DNA from: Acinetobacter piscicola
Lineage (GTDB): Bacteria > Pseudomonadota > Gammaproteobacteria > Pseudomonadales > Moraxellaceae
Length of the DNA stretch: 64,000 bases
Direction of reading: 5' to 3'
NCBI RefSeq assembly: GCF_015218165.1
Contig: NZ_CP048659.1
Span: 1,364,001 to 1,428,000 of the forward strand
The translations under genes and the position numbers were made by a program. Within the stretch, counting starts at the first letter, position 1. Every line of letters begins with the position of its first letter. Below are positions 8,639 to 18,693 of this stretch, one piece after another. The notes beneath the pieces were generated by a model. It made no database searches, had not been told where the DNA came from, and saw only the letters and a list, made by a program, of their open reading frames with translations.

Positions 8639-9021
8639 GTAAATAAGTCAAAAGACTTAACACTTACACATATTTGGAGTCTGAAAAAATACACAAACTC
8701 CAAAATACCACGTCGTACGTACACTTCAGTTAAGATAAATGCTGAAGTCTATACAGATATCGAATGTTGAAAAGTGAACAGAGATTGATATCACTTTTTC
8801 AACTTCGCTATTTTCATCCTGTTAATGGCTGTGAATTCAAAAGAAATTCTAGTTTTACAGGTTGCTATGTTGATTTGATTATAAGCTGCAAAGATTACAA
8901 TCGTTTTATCGACATAGTTAAAAGGTAAATTTCATATTGAAAAAAGTATTTTCAGTTTATATAAGGCTTTGAATGTAAAAGCATATACAAAGCCTTATTG
9001 AATTATGAAATATTCAACCGA
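8639..9021. other. lysC upstream region with an imperfect inverted repeat
   Basis: This 383-base gap separates alaS from lysC. It contains a near-perfect inverted repeat (GTTGAAAAGTGA at 8766-8777 with TCACTTTTTCAAC at 8791-8803), which may form a leader hairpin for lysC, and the alaS terminal hairpin (8961-8998). No open frame with coding character was seen. Confidence 0.45.
8961..8998 (-). terminator. Putative terminator after alaS
   Basis: ATAAGGCTTTG/CAAAGCCTTAT form an 11-bp stem with a 16-base loop just past the alaS stop codon on the minus strand. The following T-tract is weak. Confidence 0.5.
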
Positions 9022-11700
9022 TTATTTTTCTGCAATCCAAGTACTTAAATTTGTCATTACAGTTGCTAATTGATCACTGTATGGCGCACCACCTTGTGCC
9101 AGATCAGGTTTACCACCACCTTTACCACCAAGCTCTTGACCTAGGTGTTTAATGATGTCGCCTGCTTTTACAGTTGAAGTGAATTCTTTTGCGACAGAAG
9201 CGATTAGGCTCACTTTATCAGCATCAATACCAGCAATGACAATAATGGCATGATCGAGTTTAGATTTCACACCATCATGTAAATTACGTAATGCTTTTGC
9301 ATCAGTATTTTGTACAGTGGTAATTAAAGTTTTACGACCTGCGATTTCTTGCACTTGATTAAGCAATTCATCTGCTTGGAAGTTTGCTAATTTTTGATTC
9401 AATTGCTCAATTTGTTTTTGCAAACTTGAAGCATTAGCAGCTAAATGCTCAATTTTCTCAACCGTTTGGTCTTTTTGCGCTTTGAGTAAATCATTGATAT
9501 GAATAATATCAGCATCCAATTTTTGTACAACTTCAAGTGCTTTGGTACCTGTTACCGCTTCAATACGACGTACACCCGCAGCAACACCGCCTTCAGACGT
9601 GATTTTGAAAAGACCAATATCACCTGTACGTTTTACATGGATCCCACCACAAAGTTCGATTGAGAAGTTTTTCTCATCTTTGCTTGTACCCATAGAAAGT
9701 ACACGAACTTCGTCGCCATATTTTTCACCGAACAACATCATTGCGCCTTTTTCTTTAGCAGCTTCGATGTCAAGCAGTTCAGTAGAAACAGCAGTATTAG
9801 CAATCACTTCAGCATTGACAATACGTTCAATCTGTTGAATTTGTGCAAATGAAACAGGTTGGTCGTTAGCAAAGTCAAAACGTAAAATGTCAGACGCAAC
9901 CAATGAACCTTTTTGTTGAACATGTTCGCCCAAAACTTGGCGTAAAGCAGCATGTAAAAGGTGAGTTGCAGAGTGATTACGTGCAGTGGCATCACGAATA
10001 TCGGCTTTTACAATTGCTTCAACTGCTTGAGTTGCTTTTAAGCTACCCATGGTCACGATACCTTGGTGTACAAATGCGCCACCCGATTTTTTAGTATCTT
10101 GAACTTCGAAAATACCGGTATCGTTTTTGAAAATACCTGTATCACCGATTTGACCACCGCTTTCTGCATAGAAAGGTGTTTGGTTGAGTACGATTAAAGC
10201 TTCGTCGCCTTCAACCACTTCATCAACTTGTACGCCGTCTTTATAGATCGCAACGATTTGACCTTGACCTTGAGTTGCATCATAACCGTCAAATTGAGTT
10301 TCACCTTCAACTTTCACAATGCTGTTATAGTCAACGGCGAATTTGCCTGCATCACGTGCGCGTTGACGTTGTGCAGCCATTTCAACTTCAAAACCAGCTT
10401 CGTCAATTTCTAATTCACGTTCACGTGCGATGTCTGCAGTTAAATCCGTTGGGAAGCCGTAAGTATCATAAAGTTTAAATACTGTTGCACCCGGGATGAC
10501 TTTACCTTTAAGGTTTGCAAGTTCACCTTCAAGCAATTTCAAACCTTGCTCAAGTGTTTTAGCAAATAATTCTTCTTCGCGGATGAGCGCAGTTTCGATG
10601 ACTTGACGACGTTCAACCAATTCAGGGTAGGCTTCACCCATGACATTGATCAATGGTTGCAACATTTTGTAGAAGAATGTGCCTGTCGCGCCCATTTTAT
10701 TACCGTGACGTACTGCACGGCGGATAATACGACGGAGTACATAGCCACGACCTTCGTTAGAAGGATTCACGCCATCAGCAATTAAGAAACAGCATGAACG
10801 TGCATGGTCAGCAACAACTTTAAGCGAAGCAGGATACTCTACAGGGGTATTATTTGCTTGCGCTGTTGCAACAGCTTCTGTCATATCGACGCCGATAATT
10901 TCAGCAGCATCTTTAAGTAAGTTTTGGAATAAATCGATTTCGTAGTTTGAATTTACATGTTGTAAAACCGCAGAAATACGCTCTAAGCCCATCCCTGTAT
11001 CGACAGATGGAGCTGGAAGGTCATGTAAAACGCCATCAGCAGTACGGTTAAACTGCATGAATACGTTGTTCCAAATTTCGATATAACGGTCGCCATCTTC
11101 TTCAGGTGTACCAGGTAAACCACCCCAAATGTGGTCACCATGGTCAAAGAAGATTTCTGAACATGGACCACATGGACCTGTGTCACCCATTGCCCAGAAA
11201 TTATCTGAAGCGTATTTTTCACCTTTGTTGTCACCAATACGGATGATACGGCTTGCATCTAGACCAATTTCTTTGTTCCAAATGTCAAATGCTTCGTCAT
11301 CTGTATGATAAACAGTGGCATACAATTTATCTTTAGGCAGTGCTAACCATTCTTCGCCTGTGAGGAAATCCCAAGCAAAACGGATGGCATCACGCTTAAA
11401 ATAATCACCAAAAGAGAAGTTACCTAGCATTTCAAAGAAAGTATGGTGACGTGCTGTATAACCGACGTTGTCTAAATCGTTATGTTTACCGCCTGCACGT
11501 ACACATTTTTGTGATGTTGTTGCGCGTACATAGTCACGTTTTTCAAGACCTAAGAAACAGTCTTTGAATTGGTTCATCCCTGCATTGGTGAAAAGCAAAG
11601 TAGGGTCGTTGGCGGGTACAAGTGAACTCGACGCGACACGTGTATGTCCTTGCGATTCAAAGTAACGCAAAAATGCTTCACGTATTTCAGCAGTTGTCAT
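9022..11700 (-). CDS. alaS: Alanyl-tRNA synthetase
   Basis: Charges tRNA-Ala. The order is class II catalytic domain (N-terminal [39 protein letters not shown]), tRNA-recognition domain, editing domain with the zinc-binding [11 protein letters not shown] and CGGIHV motifs (about residues 560-670), a coiled coil, and the Gly-rich C-Ala domain ([17 protein letters not shown]). ATG 11700 gives 892 residues. An AGGAG just upstream is better spaced for in-frame TTG 11721 or GTG 11715, so the protein may start 5-7 residues earlier. The downstream order alaS-lysC-csrA suggests a partly shared transcript. Confidence 0.95.
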   Translation of the reverse strand: MTTAEIREAFLRYFESQGHTRVASSSLVPANDPTLLFTNAGMNQFKDCFLGLEKRDYVRATTSQKCVRAGGKHNDLDNVGYTARHHTFFEMLGNFSFGDYFKRDAIRFAWDFLTGEEWLALPKDKLYATVYHTDDEAFDIWNKEIGLDASRIIRIGDNKGEKYASDNFWAMGDTGPCGPCSEIFFDHGDHIWGGLPGTPEEDGDRYIEIWNNVFMQFNRTADGVLHDLPAPSVDTGMGLERISAVLQHVNSNYEIDLFQNLLKDAAEIIGVDMTEAVATAQANNTPVEYPASLKVVADHARSCCFLIADGVNPSNEGRGYVLRRIIRRAVRHGNKMGATGTFFYKMLQPLINVMGEAYPELVERRQVIETALIREEELFAKTLEQGLKLLEGELANLKGKVIPGATVFKLYDTYGFPTDLTADIARERELEIDEAGFEVEMAAQRQRARDAGKFAVDYNSIVKVEGETQFDGYDATQGQGQIVAIYKDGVQVDEVVEGDEALIVLNQTPFYAESGGQIGDTGIFKNDTGIFEVQDTKKSGGAFVHQGIVTMGSLKATQAVEAIVKADIRDATARNHSATHLLHAALRQVLGEHVQQKGSLVASDILRFDFANDQPVSFAQIQQIERIVNAEVIANTAVSTELLDIEAAKEKGAMMLFGEKYGDEVRVLSMGTSKDEKNFSIELCGGIHVKRTGDIGLFKITSEGGVAAGVRRIEAVTGTKALEVVQKLDADIIHINDLLKAQKDQTVEKIEHLAANASSLQKQIEQLNQKLANFQADELLNQVQEIAGRKTLITTVQNTDAKALRNLHDGVKSKLDHAIIVIAGIDADKVSLIASVAKEFTSTVKAGDIIKHLGQELGGKGGGKPDLAQGGAPYSDQLATVMTNLSTWIAEK

Positions 11701-12009
11701 AAAACGAGTACTCACAACCAAGTCACTCCTCAATTTCGTATTGGCTAAAAGTGTGTAGTAAAGTCTAACTTTTATGCTTCACTATACACGGGCTTAATTT
11801 TTTAAAACGCCAAATTATAACGGAAAAAGCTTGATCCACCAATGATTTTCAGGGGAATAAGTATGATTTATAGTTAAAATCAACGATTGAGCAAAATTTA
11901 TCACATACATGTCCAAGGTAAGGCGTGATAGTCAACTCATTGGTTCAGTGTTAAATATCGATTTGCAACAAATTTTTAGCTTTAAAATAATATTTTTTGC
12001 CATCAAATT
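11701..12009. other. Intergenic region upstream of alaS
   Basis: This ~310-base AT-rich stretch presumably carries the alaS promoter. I see no open frame with coding character and no clear terminator for the decayed gene that ends at 12010. Confidence 0.4.
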
Positions 12010-12474
12010 TTAAAATTTTCGATTGTTTTGTTGAATGTTTTTGACATGACAGTTTTGCATATCCACATGAATATTTTCTATATTTTCATTGATTCGGAGA
12101 TCAGCTAAACCGTGTGTTTTGGAGCGCAGTAAAATGAATTTTCTTTTGAGTTCAGAACGCTGAGCATCATCGCATTGATAAGGTGCTGAGCTTGTTGACT
12201 GATCAGTGATAATTTCCAGCGTTATCTGCAGCTTGATCTAGTGCTTGACTTAGAGCACAAGCAAAGCATGCTTTTAATTTATAATTAAACAATCTTGAAA
12301 ATCTGGATTAAAACGGTCAACTTCTTTTTGATTAAGATAAGTTTTTTGGATACGTGAGATGCTGATGAACTGATTTATTTCAGTAGTGCTACATCGTTGA
12401 TAATGTGTTTGTGCATAAAGTGCTGAGCAGCAACTGAATGCTATGGTCATGTCAAGAGGAGTGGTTATTTTCAT
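12010..12474 (-). pseudogene. Decayed gene for a small exported protein
   Basis: The first 66 codons (MKITTPLDMTIAFSCCSALYAQ..., signal-peptide-like, ending DCLIIN) stop at 12274. Coding-like sequence then continues in two other minus-strand frames: a stretch LKACFACALSQALDQAADN, then, after a second shift, PYQCDDAQRSELKRKFILL through HVDMQNCHVKNIQQNNRKF to a TAA at 12010. The three pieces together would make a protein of about 150 residues with several cysteines. This is best read as a gene with at least two frameshifts. I do not recognise the family. An intact 66-residue protein is the alternative. Confidence 0.5.
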
Positions 12475-12628
12475 TTTACGACATCCTTATCTTTGGCTTA
12501 AAGTACACGTATTATTTAAGGTTTAAATTGATTTTAAATGGGATTGTTTGTATTTCGCTATATCTAAGCGTAGCGAAAATCCATTAACATAAGGCGGATA
12601 CAAAGGTTTTCAATCCGAAGGAAAAACG

Positions 12629-13657
12629 ATGCAACGTGTGGCAATTAATGGATTTGGGCGAATCGGACGAAATGTGTTAAGAGCGTGGTTTGAAAATCCA
12701 AAACCTTTTCATTTTGAAATTGTTGCGATCAATGATGTTGCCGATGTTGAAACCTTAGTCCATCTTTTTAAATATGATTCCACGCATGGGCGCTTTGATG
12801 GTGCGGTGAATGTTGAGCAAGAAAATGACAATGTTTTTCTATGTATAGACGCACGTCAAACCAAGCTTAGAGTACAAATTTTACAACAAGCCAAGCCTGA
12901 AAATTTACCGTGGCATAATTTAAACATAGATGTTGTGTTGGAATGTACTGGTTTATTCCGCTCGCGTGAAGCAGCAACTCAGCACATTCGCGCAGGTGTG
13001 AAACGTGTGATCATTGGCGCTGCACCATTTGATACGGTGGATGCCGCCATTGTCTATGGTGTAAACCATCATGATGTGAAAAAAACTGATCAAATCATTT
13101 CAAGTGTCTCATGTACCACGCAGGCACTTGTGCCTTTGGTGAAAATTTTAGATGATGAATTTGGCATTGACACCGCACTGATGACTGAAATTCATGCGGT
13201 TACTGCGGATCAATCTGTATTGGATCGAGCACATCGTGATTTACGTCGTGCAAGAGCTTCGGGACAAAATATTATTCCAACAACATCTTCGGCTTTGGGG
13301 GCATTAAAACAAGTGATGCCGAAAATGGAGAATCGTATTGATGGTTATTCGATTCGTGTACCGACCATTAATGTGGCAGCAATTGATTTGACCTTTACCA
13401 CACCTTCAGACTTAAGCGCTGAATTAATTAATCAAAAGCTTACCGCTGCTGCAAAATATGATTATGCAGAAATTATGGCAGTGACCGATGAGCCATTGGT
13501 GTCGAGTGATTTTAATCATTCACCATATTCTTTGGTGGTGGACTTAACACAAACCATGGTGGTTGGGCATCAAGCCAAAGTATTTGCTTGGTATGACAAC
13601 GAATGGGGTTATGCAAATCGCTTATTAGATTTATGTGAGTCTTTTTATTTTAAATAA
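12629..13657 (+). CDS. Glyceraldehyde-3-phosphate dehydrogenase family protein (GAPDH or erythrose-4-phosphate dehydrogenase)
   Basis: An NAD(P)-dependent aldehyde dehydrogenase of the Gap/Epd family, 342 residues. The Rossmann motif INGFGRIGRNVLRAW, the YDSTHGRF segment and the catalytic Cys in SSVSCTTQALVPL (about residue 156) are clear, as are the His in EIHAVTADQ and the C-terminal WYDNEWGYANRLLDL. The Cys motif departs from the very common SCTTN-C form (Q-A instead of N-C). Whether it works on glyceraldehyde-3-phosphate or erythrose-4-phosphate (vitamin B6 route) cannot be settled from sequence. Start ATG 12629 follows GAAGGA. Confidence 0.85.
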   Translation: MQRVAINGFGRIGRNVLRAWFENPKPFHFEIVAINDVADVETLVHLFKYDSTHGRFDGAVNVEQENDNVFLCIDARQTKLRVQILQQAKPENLPWHNLNIDVVLECTGLFRSREAATQHIRAGVKRVIIGAAPFDTVDAAIVYGVNHHDVKKTDQIISSVSCTTQALVPLVKILDDEFGIDTALMTEIHAVTADQSVLDRAHRDLRRARASGQNIIPTTSSALGALKQVMPKMENRIDGYSIRVPTINVAAIDLTFTTPSDLSAELINQKLTAAAKYDYAEIMAVTDEPLVSSDFNHSPYSLVVDLTQTMVVGHQAKVFAWYDNEWGYANRLLDLCESFYFK

Positions 13658-13702
13658 AGACTTCATGCTTTTTAAAATAACTACAAAATTTAGGGGGAAT
13701 GT

Positions 13703-13999
13703 ATGGGGATTCTTTTAATCAGTGTGGGGTTGGCATATTTGGCAATCCTTGTATTGTTATGGCAAGTAATTAGTTTAAAAAAGCAAGCACTTGAGACGGA
13801 AAAAGTATTGGCTGCACAAGAAAAACGCTTGATTCATCATGAGGAGCATTTGGCTAAAACTTTGAAAATTATGCATGATTTAGCCAATAATGTGCATGGT
13901 CAAAGTGAGTTATTAGAGCAGACCACCAGTAAAGTAAAAAATTTGGAAGGGCAAAATCGTGATTTGGTGGATTTAATTGCTAAAGTGATTAAACCATAA
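13703..13999 (+). CDS. Small membrane-anchored coiled-coil protein, function unknown
   Basis: A 98-residue protein with one N-terminal transmembrane helix (about residues 2-24). A long charged helical tail from KKQALETEKVLAAQEKRL to the end has heptad-like spacing of hydrophobic residues. GGGGG just upstream serves as ribosome-binding site. It lies 45 bases after the dehydrogenase gene and could share its transcript. I do not recognise the family; the shape resembles small division or envelope scaffold proteins, but that is only a resemblance. Confidence 0.65.
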   Translation: MGILLISVGLAYLAILVLLWQVISLKKQALETEKVLAAQEKRLIHHEEHLAKTLKIMHDLANNVHGQSELLEQTTSKVKNLEGQNRDLVDLIAKVIKP

Positions 14000-14041
14000 A
14001 GCGCCTTAAATATATTTATTTAAAGAGCGTGTAGGTCAGAA

Positions 14042-14341
14042 CTAAACCCATATCAGTCGCAATAACGCCGCTGAAAACATACTGATAATAACTGTAGGCA
14101 ATAACGAAAAGCGTGATGCAGCCAACAATGTAATCATGATGGCCATCAGATCGGCGGGATGATGACGTACAAAATAAGGTGCAATGACGGAGATGAGGAC
14201 ACAGCCGGGAACAACTTCCATAATTTTACGTTGCTTATGGGTCAAGGTTTTATTTTTTAACAGCACGTAGCCTAAAATACGTGTTAAATAGGTGGTGGCT
14301 GCAATAAATAAGATTGCAATTAATGTTGCTGAGTGAATCAT
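14042..14341 (-). CDS. azlD: AzlD-family subunit of a branched-chain amino acid exporter
   Basis: A 99-residue inner-membrane protein with four hydrophobic segments, matching the small AzlD partner (YgaH-like) in size and in the TYLTRILGYVLL segment near the N-terminus. Its start overlaps the azlC stop by four bases (ATGA at 14338-14341), showing translational coupling. AzlC and AzlD together form an exporter of branched-chain amino acids and analogues. Confidence 0.85.
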   Translation of the reverse strand: MIHSATLIAILFIAATTYLTRILGYVLLKNKTLTHKQRKIMEVVPGCVLISVIAPYFVRHHPADLMAIMITLLAASRFSLLPTVIISMFSAALLRLIWV

Positions 14342-15084
14342 TCATCATCTCCAATCAAAAAGAAAGCGGAAATAATGCCGCTGATTGCACCGACGGGAAT
14401 ATACCAACTTGAAGGTAAAAAATGATAGGCCAATGCTGCTGCAATTAAACTAACCAACCACGGACGCGCCGCACGTATGCCTTTCCACATGCCACGTAGT
14501 AAAACTAAAAATACCGCAGGAAATGCCATATCGAAACCAAAACGACTAATGTCACCAAACATGGGACCGATCCATGCCCCTAAAGTGCTAAATCCGATCC
14601 ACATCACATATAAAGCAAAACAAAGACCTGCGTAAAACATTAGACTAAATGCCTGTTGAACCCCCAGACTCTTTTGCTTTTTTTGTGCATCTGCCAAGCC
14701 CAAAGCCCAACTTTCATCACACATGAAAAATAGGGCTGAAAAGGCAGTTTTATTGGGTAAATGGCGTAAATAAGGAACGAAGCTTGCCCCCATTAATAAA
14801 TGTCGACTATTAATTAAAAAAGTAATAAACATCAACATAATAATATTCGGTGGATTGGTCCAAACTTCCAAAATGGCAAATTCAGACCCACCTGCAAAAT
14901 TTAAACCTGTAAGTAAAGGTACTTCAAGGACTGAAAAACCTTTTTGTGTAGCTTGTGCACCGAGCACTAAAGCAAAAGGAATAATGCCAAGTAAGAGCGG
15001 GATTGAGACTTTTAGACCACGTAAAAACTCCCGGAAATGAGGTGAATAACTCAATGTTTTCGATGTGTTTTTGAACGTGAACAT
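14338..15084 (-). CDS. azlC: AzlC-family branched-chain amino acid exporter, large subunit
   Basis: A 248-residue inner-membrane protein with the AzlC/YgaZ signature: an N-terminal FLRGLKVSIPLLLGIIPFAL, then GGSEFAILEVWTNPP, then INSRHLLMGASFVPYL and FFMCDESWAL. About seven to eight membrane segments are visible. It is the promoter-proximal gene of the pair and lies divergent from an Lrp/AsnC-type regulator 164 bases away, an arrangement seen for azl operons where the regulator senses branched-chain amino acids. Confidence 0.88.
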   Translation of the reverse strand: MFTFKNTSKTLSYSPHFREFLRGLKVSIPLLLGIIPFALVLGAQATQKGFSVLEVPLLTGLNFAGGSEFAILEVWTNPPNIIMLMFITFLINSRHLLMGASFVPYLRHLPNKTAFSALFFMCDESWALGLADAQKKQKSLGVQQAFSLMFYAGLCFALYVMWIGFSTLGAWIGPMFGDISRFGFDMAFPAVFLVLLRGMWKGIRAARPWLVSLIAAALAYHFLPSSWYIPVGAISGIISAFFLIGDDE

Positions 15085-15248
15085 GGTAATGACTCAAGCA
15101 AGACAAAGCAGAAATAATTTTCAATGCATTATTTTATGCTAGTAAATATGAAATTTTTCGCTAAATTTTCTAAAATATTTTTAAAGATTGAAATATATTG
15201 CTTTAGAAAATAAAGTATAAGCAATAATATTTTAAAAAGTGAAGCTTG

Positions 15249-15710
15249 ATGAAGTTGGATGCGATTGATCGAAAGATTTTGCAGACTTTGCAACAGGATG
15301 GAAAATTAGCAAACAATGAACTCGCTGAACGGGTTGGGTTATCTGCATCACCCTGTTTACGCCGTGTCAAACAACTTGAGGATGCTGGCGTGATTCATCA
15401 CTATGCAGCATTAATCGACCCACAAAAAGTCAATCTAGGTTTAACTGTGTTTGCACGTATTTGGCTCAAAGGGCAGGATGAAAAAACTGTCAATCATTTT
15501 ATTGATTCTGTGATGGATATTCCCGAAATTGTGGAATGCCAATTGATGGCAGGTGATTGTGATTTCTTTTTGCGTATTGTTGTTACAGATTTAGATGCAT
15601 ATCGTAAATTTCAAATTCAACGTTTAAATAAAATCTCAGGGATTCAAAATGTGAAAACTGAAATTCCTTTGCAGAAAATCAAACTGACTACAGCATTACC
15701 ATTGGGTTAA
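15249..15710 (+). CDS. Lrp/AsnC-family transcriptional regulator, probable regulator of azlCD
   Basis: A 153-residue regulator. The N-terminal winged helix-turn-helix has the hallmark LDAIDRKIL and LAERVGLSASPCLRRVKQLE; the C-terminal RAM/ligand domain covers about residues 65-150 (FARIWLKGQDEK, ECQLMAGDCDFFLRIVVTDL). ATG 15249 is used; a TTG directly before it adds one residue. Divergent placement from azlCD suggests it controls that exporter in response to an amino acid, by analogy with AzlB of Bacillus subtilis. It could also act elsewhere. Confidence 0.85.
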   Translation: MKLDAIDRKILQTLQQDGKLANNELAERVGLSASPCLRRVKQLEDAGVIHHYAALIDPQKVNLGLTVFARIWLKGQDEKTVNHFIDSVMDIPEIVECQLMAGDCDFFLRIVVTDLDAYRKFQIQRLNKISGIQNVKTEIPLQKIKLTTALPLG

Positions 15711-16225
15711 ATAGCCTAAGTAAATTTTTAATTTCTGCCGAAAAAGCGAATAATTAATCTGAGGTTCTCACTTGGTTATTAATTTTTGTAACATATCAAT
15801 ACGGTAAATATATTGTAAATATTTACCAAAAATATACCGATCGGTAAAAATTTTTTATGCTTGATTTGCACAAAATAATTTATAAAAGTTTGTTTTTTAT
15901 TATGAAATACATATTGTAATTCTGTTATCATAAAATGTGTTTGTCTTGGTTATGGTGATACTTCTTTTGAAGGGCTAATTTTTTAGTTTTATTGTGAAGT
16001 ATTTATTAAGTATTATTTAAAATTTTTTATACAAATATATAGATAAGAATTACGTGAAAATATAAAATAAATTTTCCCTTAAAAGCTAAATAATCATAGC
16101 ATCTTGATATGTAATTAATTTTTTTAAATCGACAAAAAAATAGTGTGAACATAAGTTAACAGCATATGATTTATATCTTTATAGAATTAAAACGATAAAC
16201 AGTTCACATTTTAATTAGATCTATT
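15711..16225. other. Long AT-rich upstream region of the pga operon
   Basis: This 515-base stretch has no credible gene. It holds two adjacent palindromes (15803-15827 and 15835-15846) and a distant inverted repeat TGTGAAC (16144-16150) with GTTCACA (16202-16208). The last ~225 bases before pgaA contain no GG dinucleotide, so neither a consensus ribosome-binding site nor a GGA motif of the kind CsrA binds is present there. Confidence 0.6.
15803..15846. promoter_or_regulatory. Twin palindromic operator candidate upstream of pgaABCD
   Basis: GGTAAATAT (15803-15811) is the exact complement of ATATTTACC (15819-15827), and 7 bases later comes the perfect 12-bp palindrome TACCGATCGGTA (15835-15846). 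Both carry a GGTA/TACC edge. Perfect short palindromes of this type are typical of TetR-family operators. The bound protein is not identifiable here. Confidence 0.45.
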
Positions 16226-18693
16226 ATGCATAAGCCACGTTATTTTTTTCCTTTGGGTATGTTTTTTTATTTAGGTGTCAGTATAACTTATGCAGCAAAC
16301 ACACCTGATATGTTAAGAGAGCAGGCGGTACTACAAATAAAAAATGGTCAAACACAACAAGGATTAGTAGCACTGACAGAATTATTAAAACAATATCCTG
16401 ATAATCAAAAGATGATTGCTGATTATTTAATGGTGGTTGCCCCGATTCATCAATTGGATGTTGTGACCTTATTGAATTTAACACAGCGGATTCAGCCAAA
16501 ACAGTTTCCTGAGTATGCTCAGTTGACCGTGGTAAAATTATTACGAGATCAAAAACAATTTAGCCAAGCACTTTCTTTATTGCAGCAATTTGAGTCTGAT
16601 CAAAAGCAAAATCAGAAGCAAGTGAATATTTTAAAAGCAATTTTATATAGTGAAAATAAACAAGCACCACAAGCTTATGAAATTTTAAAAACAATAGATT
16701 TAAAAGCGTTAACTGCAGATCAACTGATGCAGGTTGCTTATAGTTATCGAATGATTAACATCCTGCTGAGGCACTGCATGCAATTCAATATGCGTATGAA
16801 AAAAAGCCATTAGATCAAAATATTCAAAAAGAATATGTCAACAGTTTAATGGCATTGGGCAGTTATCAGCGTGCTGATGCCTTGATGAAGCAATATCCGG
16901 ACACACTATGGGAAAGTCATTTAAGTCAGCAAATTCAGGTTGGACATTTGGCACAAGAAATGAATGCTGCGGTGAAGCGTCATCAATATTTGTCTAGTCG
17001 TGGTGAAAGTGATGCAGTCAGTTATGAAAAGTTAGATCGGATTTTGGCTGAAGCAGATCAGATTGCACAGCAGAATACATGGGTGCAGCCTTTTTTTAAT
17101 CGTTTTTATTATGACTATTTATATGCGTTGAGTTATCGGGGGCGTTCGCAACAAGTATTACATATTTTAAGTCATGTGAATTTGCCTCCTGTAACAACTA
17201 TGCCTCCTTATGTGCGTCAAGCCATTGCAGATGCGTATTTGGCACAACGTCAGGCTGCATCAGCAGAGCAGTTATATCGTACCTTGATTACTGAAAAAAA
17301 TTATTCAGATATGTCGGTTTATAGTGCTTTTTATTATTCATTGATTGAACAAGAAAAATATGATCAAGCCAATCAATTGATTCATGAGATTGATCATTTA
17401 TTGCCAACATTTCAGTATAGTCAAGCCAAAGGTGTGGATAAATCCGTACATACTGATCGTACGCAATATATTGGTTTGCGCGGCTTAAACTGGGCATATA
17501 GTAATCGTTTGGATACCGCTGAGCCCTACTTTGAAGGATTGGTGGAAAAGACTTCAAATACGGATGATGGGTTAAATCAGCTTTCCCAAATTCAGCGTTG
17601 GCGTGATAAACCTGAGCAAGCTGCCCAGACCTTGGCTCGTTTAAATGGTTTATTACCTGTGACCAAGCAAACTCGAATTAATCAGATGCAAAATGCACAG
17701 GCTTTGGGCAATATCCAAGATTGGCGACAGCTTAATGTGCAATTGAGCCAAGATTATCCAAATGATACAGGTGTGCTGAAAAGTCGCAAAGAGTTAGAAG
17801 ATCGTGATCATGCCACGATTCAACACAGCAGTCGTTTTTCTCGTAGTCATGCAGACCAAAGTAATATTTCAGAAGGTTTAAAAGGGTCACGTGATCGCGA
17901 GTTGAATACCACCATTTATACGCCGTGGTTTGCTGATAATTATCGTGCTTTTATTGAGCATCGTGATATTTGGGGAAAATATCGTCAAGGCGATTTAGAG
18001 CAGCAACGTTATGGTGTCGGGGTGCAATGGCAAGATCAACGCAAATCGCTCACTGTGACCGCATCGCAAAATAGTCATGCAGAGCGGCAAGGGATAGAAG
18101 CTGAATGGACGCATCAATTGAATGATCATTGGCAATATTATTTAAATGCCAATAGCCAAGCGGATATTCCATTACAAGCCGTTGAACTAGATAAAGAAGG
18201 ATATTCTTTTGGTGGGGGTATTCGTTGGAAACAAAACGAATCTCGCCAAGCGGGCTTTGGCTACAACATGACCGATATTGATGATGGTAATTTAAGGCAA
18301 GAGTTTTCTGTGGATTATTCTCAGCGTATTTTTCTTCGTCCACATCACACCACAACTGCAGGTCTAAATGCATATTATGGGAAAAATCGACTGAATAATG
18401 TGTCTTATTTTAGCCCAAAACAAAGTGCTAGTGTGGGCGTGAATCTAACTCATGATTGGTTAACTTGGCGTGAATATGAACGCTCATTGACTCAACGCTT
18501 TGGCTTCGGTGTAGGTGTTTTTCAACAACAAAACTTTGACAGTAAACCAATCGCTGATTTGCAATATCAACATATATGGAAATTGTCGAGGACATGGGCT
18601 TTACGTTATGGCATAGGTTATGGCATTCACGCTTACGATGGTGAATATGAAAAACAAGTCTATGGCAATTTAGGTTTTGAGGGGCGTTTCTAA
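16226..18693 (+). pseudogene. pgaA: PNAG outer-membrane porin PgaA, interrupted by a one-base frameshift
   Basis: PgaA exports poly-beta-1,6-N-acetylglucosamine through the outer membrane. The first frame (16226-16813) encodes a signal peptide ending near TYAA and the start of a periplasmic TPR superhelix. At about 16757-16762 it leaves frame (SYRMIN then nonsense to a stop at 16813). The other frame picks up at once with HPAEALHAIQYAYEKKPLD and continues through more TPRs and a C-terminal beta-barrel to a terminal Phe (GNLGFEGRF). One extra C in 'attaacatcct' would restore a single frame of about 820 residues. Either the gene is broken or the assembly lost a base. No consensus ribosome-binding site precedes ATG 16226. 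Confidence 0.85.

Noticed and set aside
17288..17557. 89-codon minus-strand frame inside pgaA
   Set aside because: It lies opposite clear TPR coding sequence, with no start signal.
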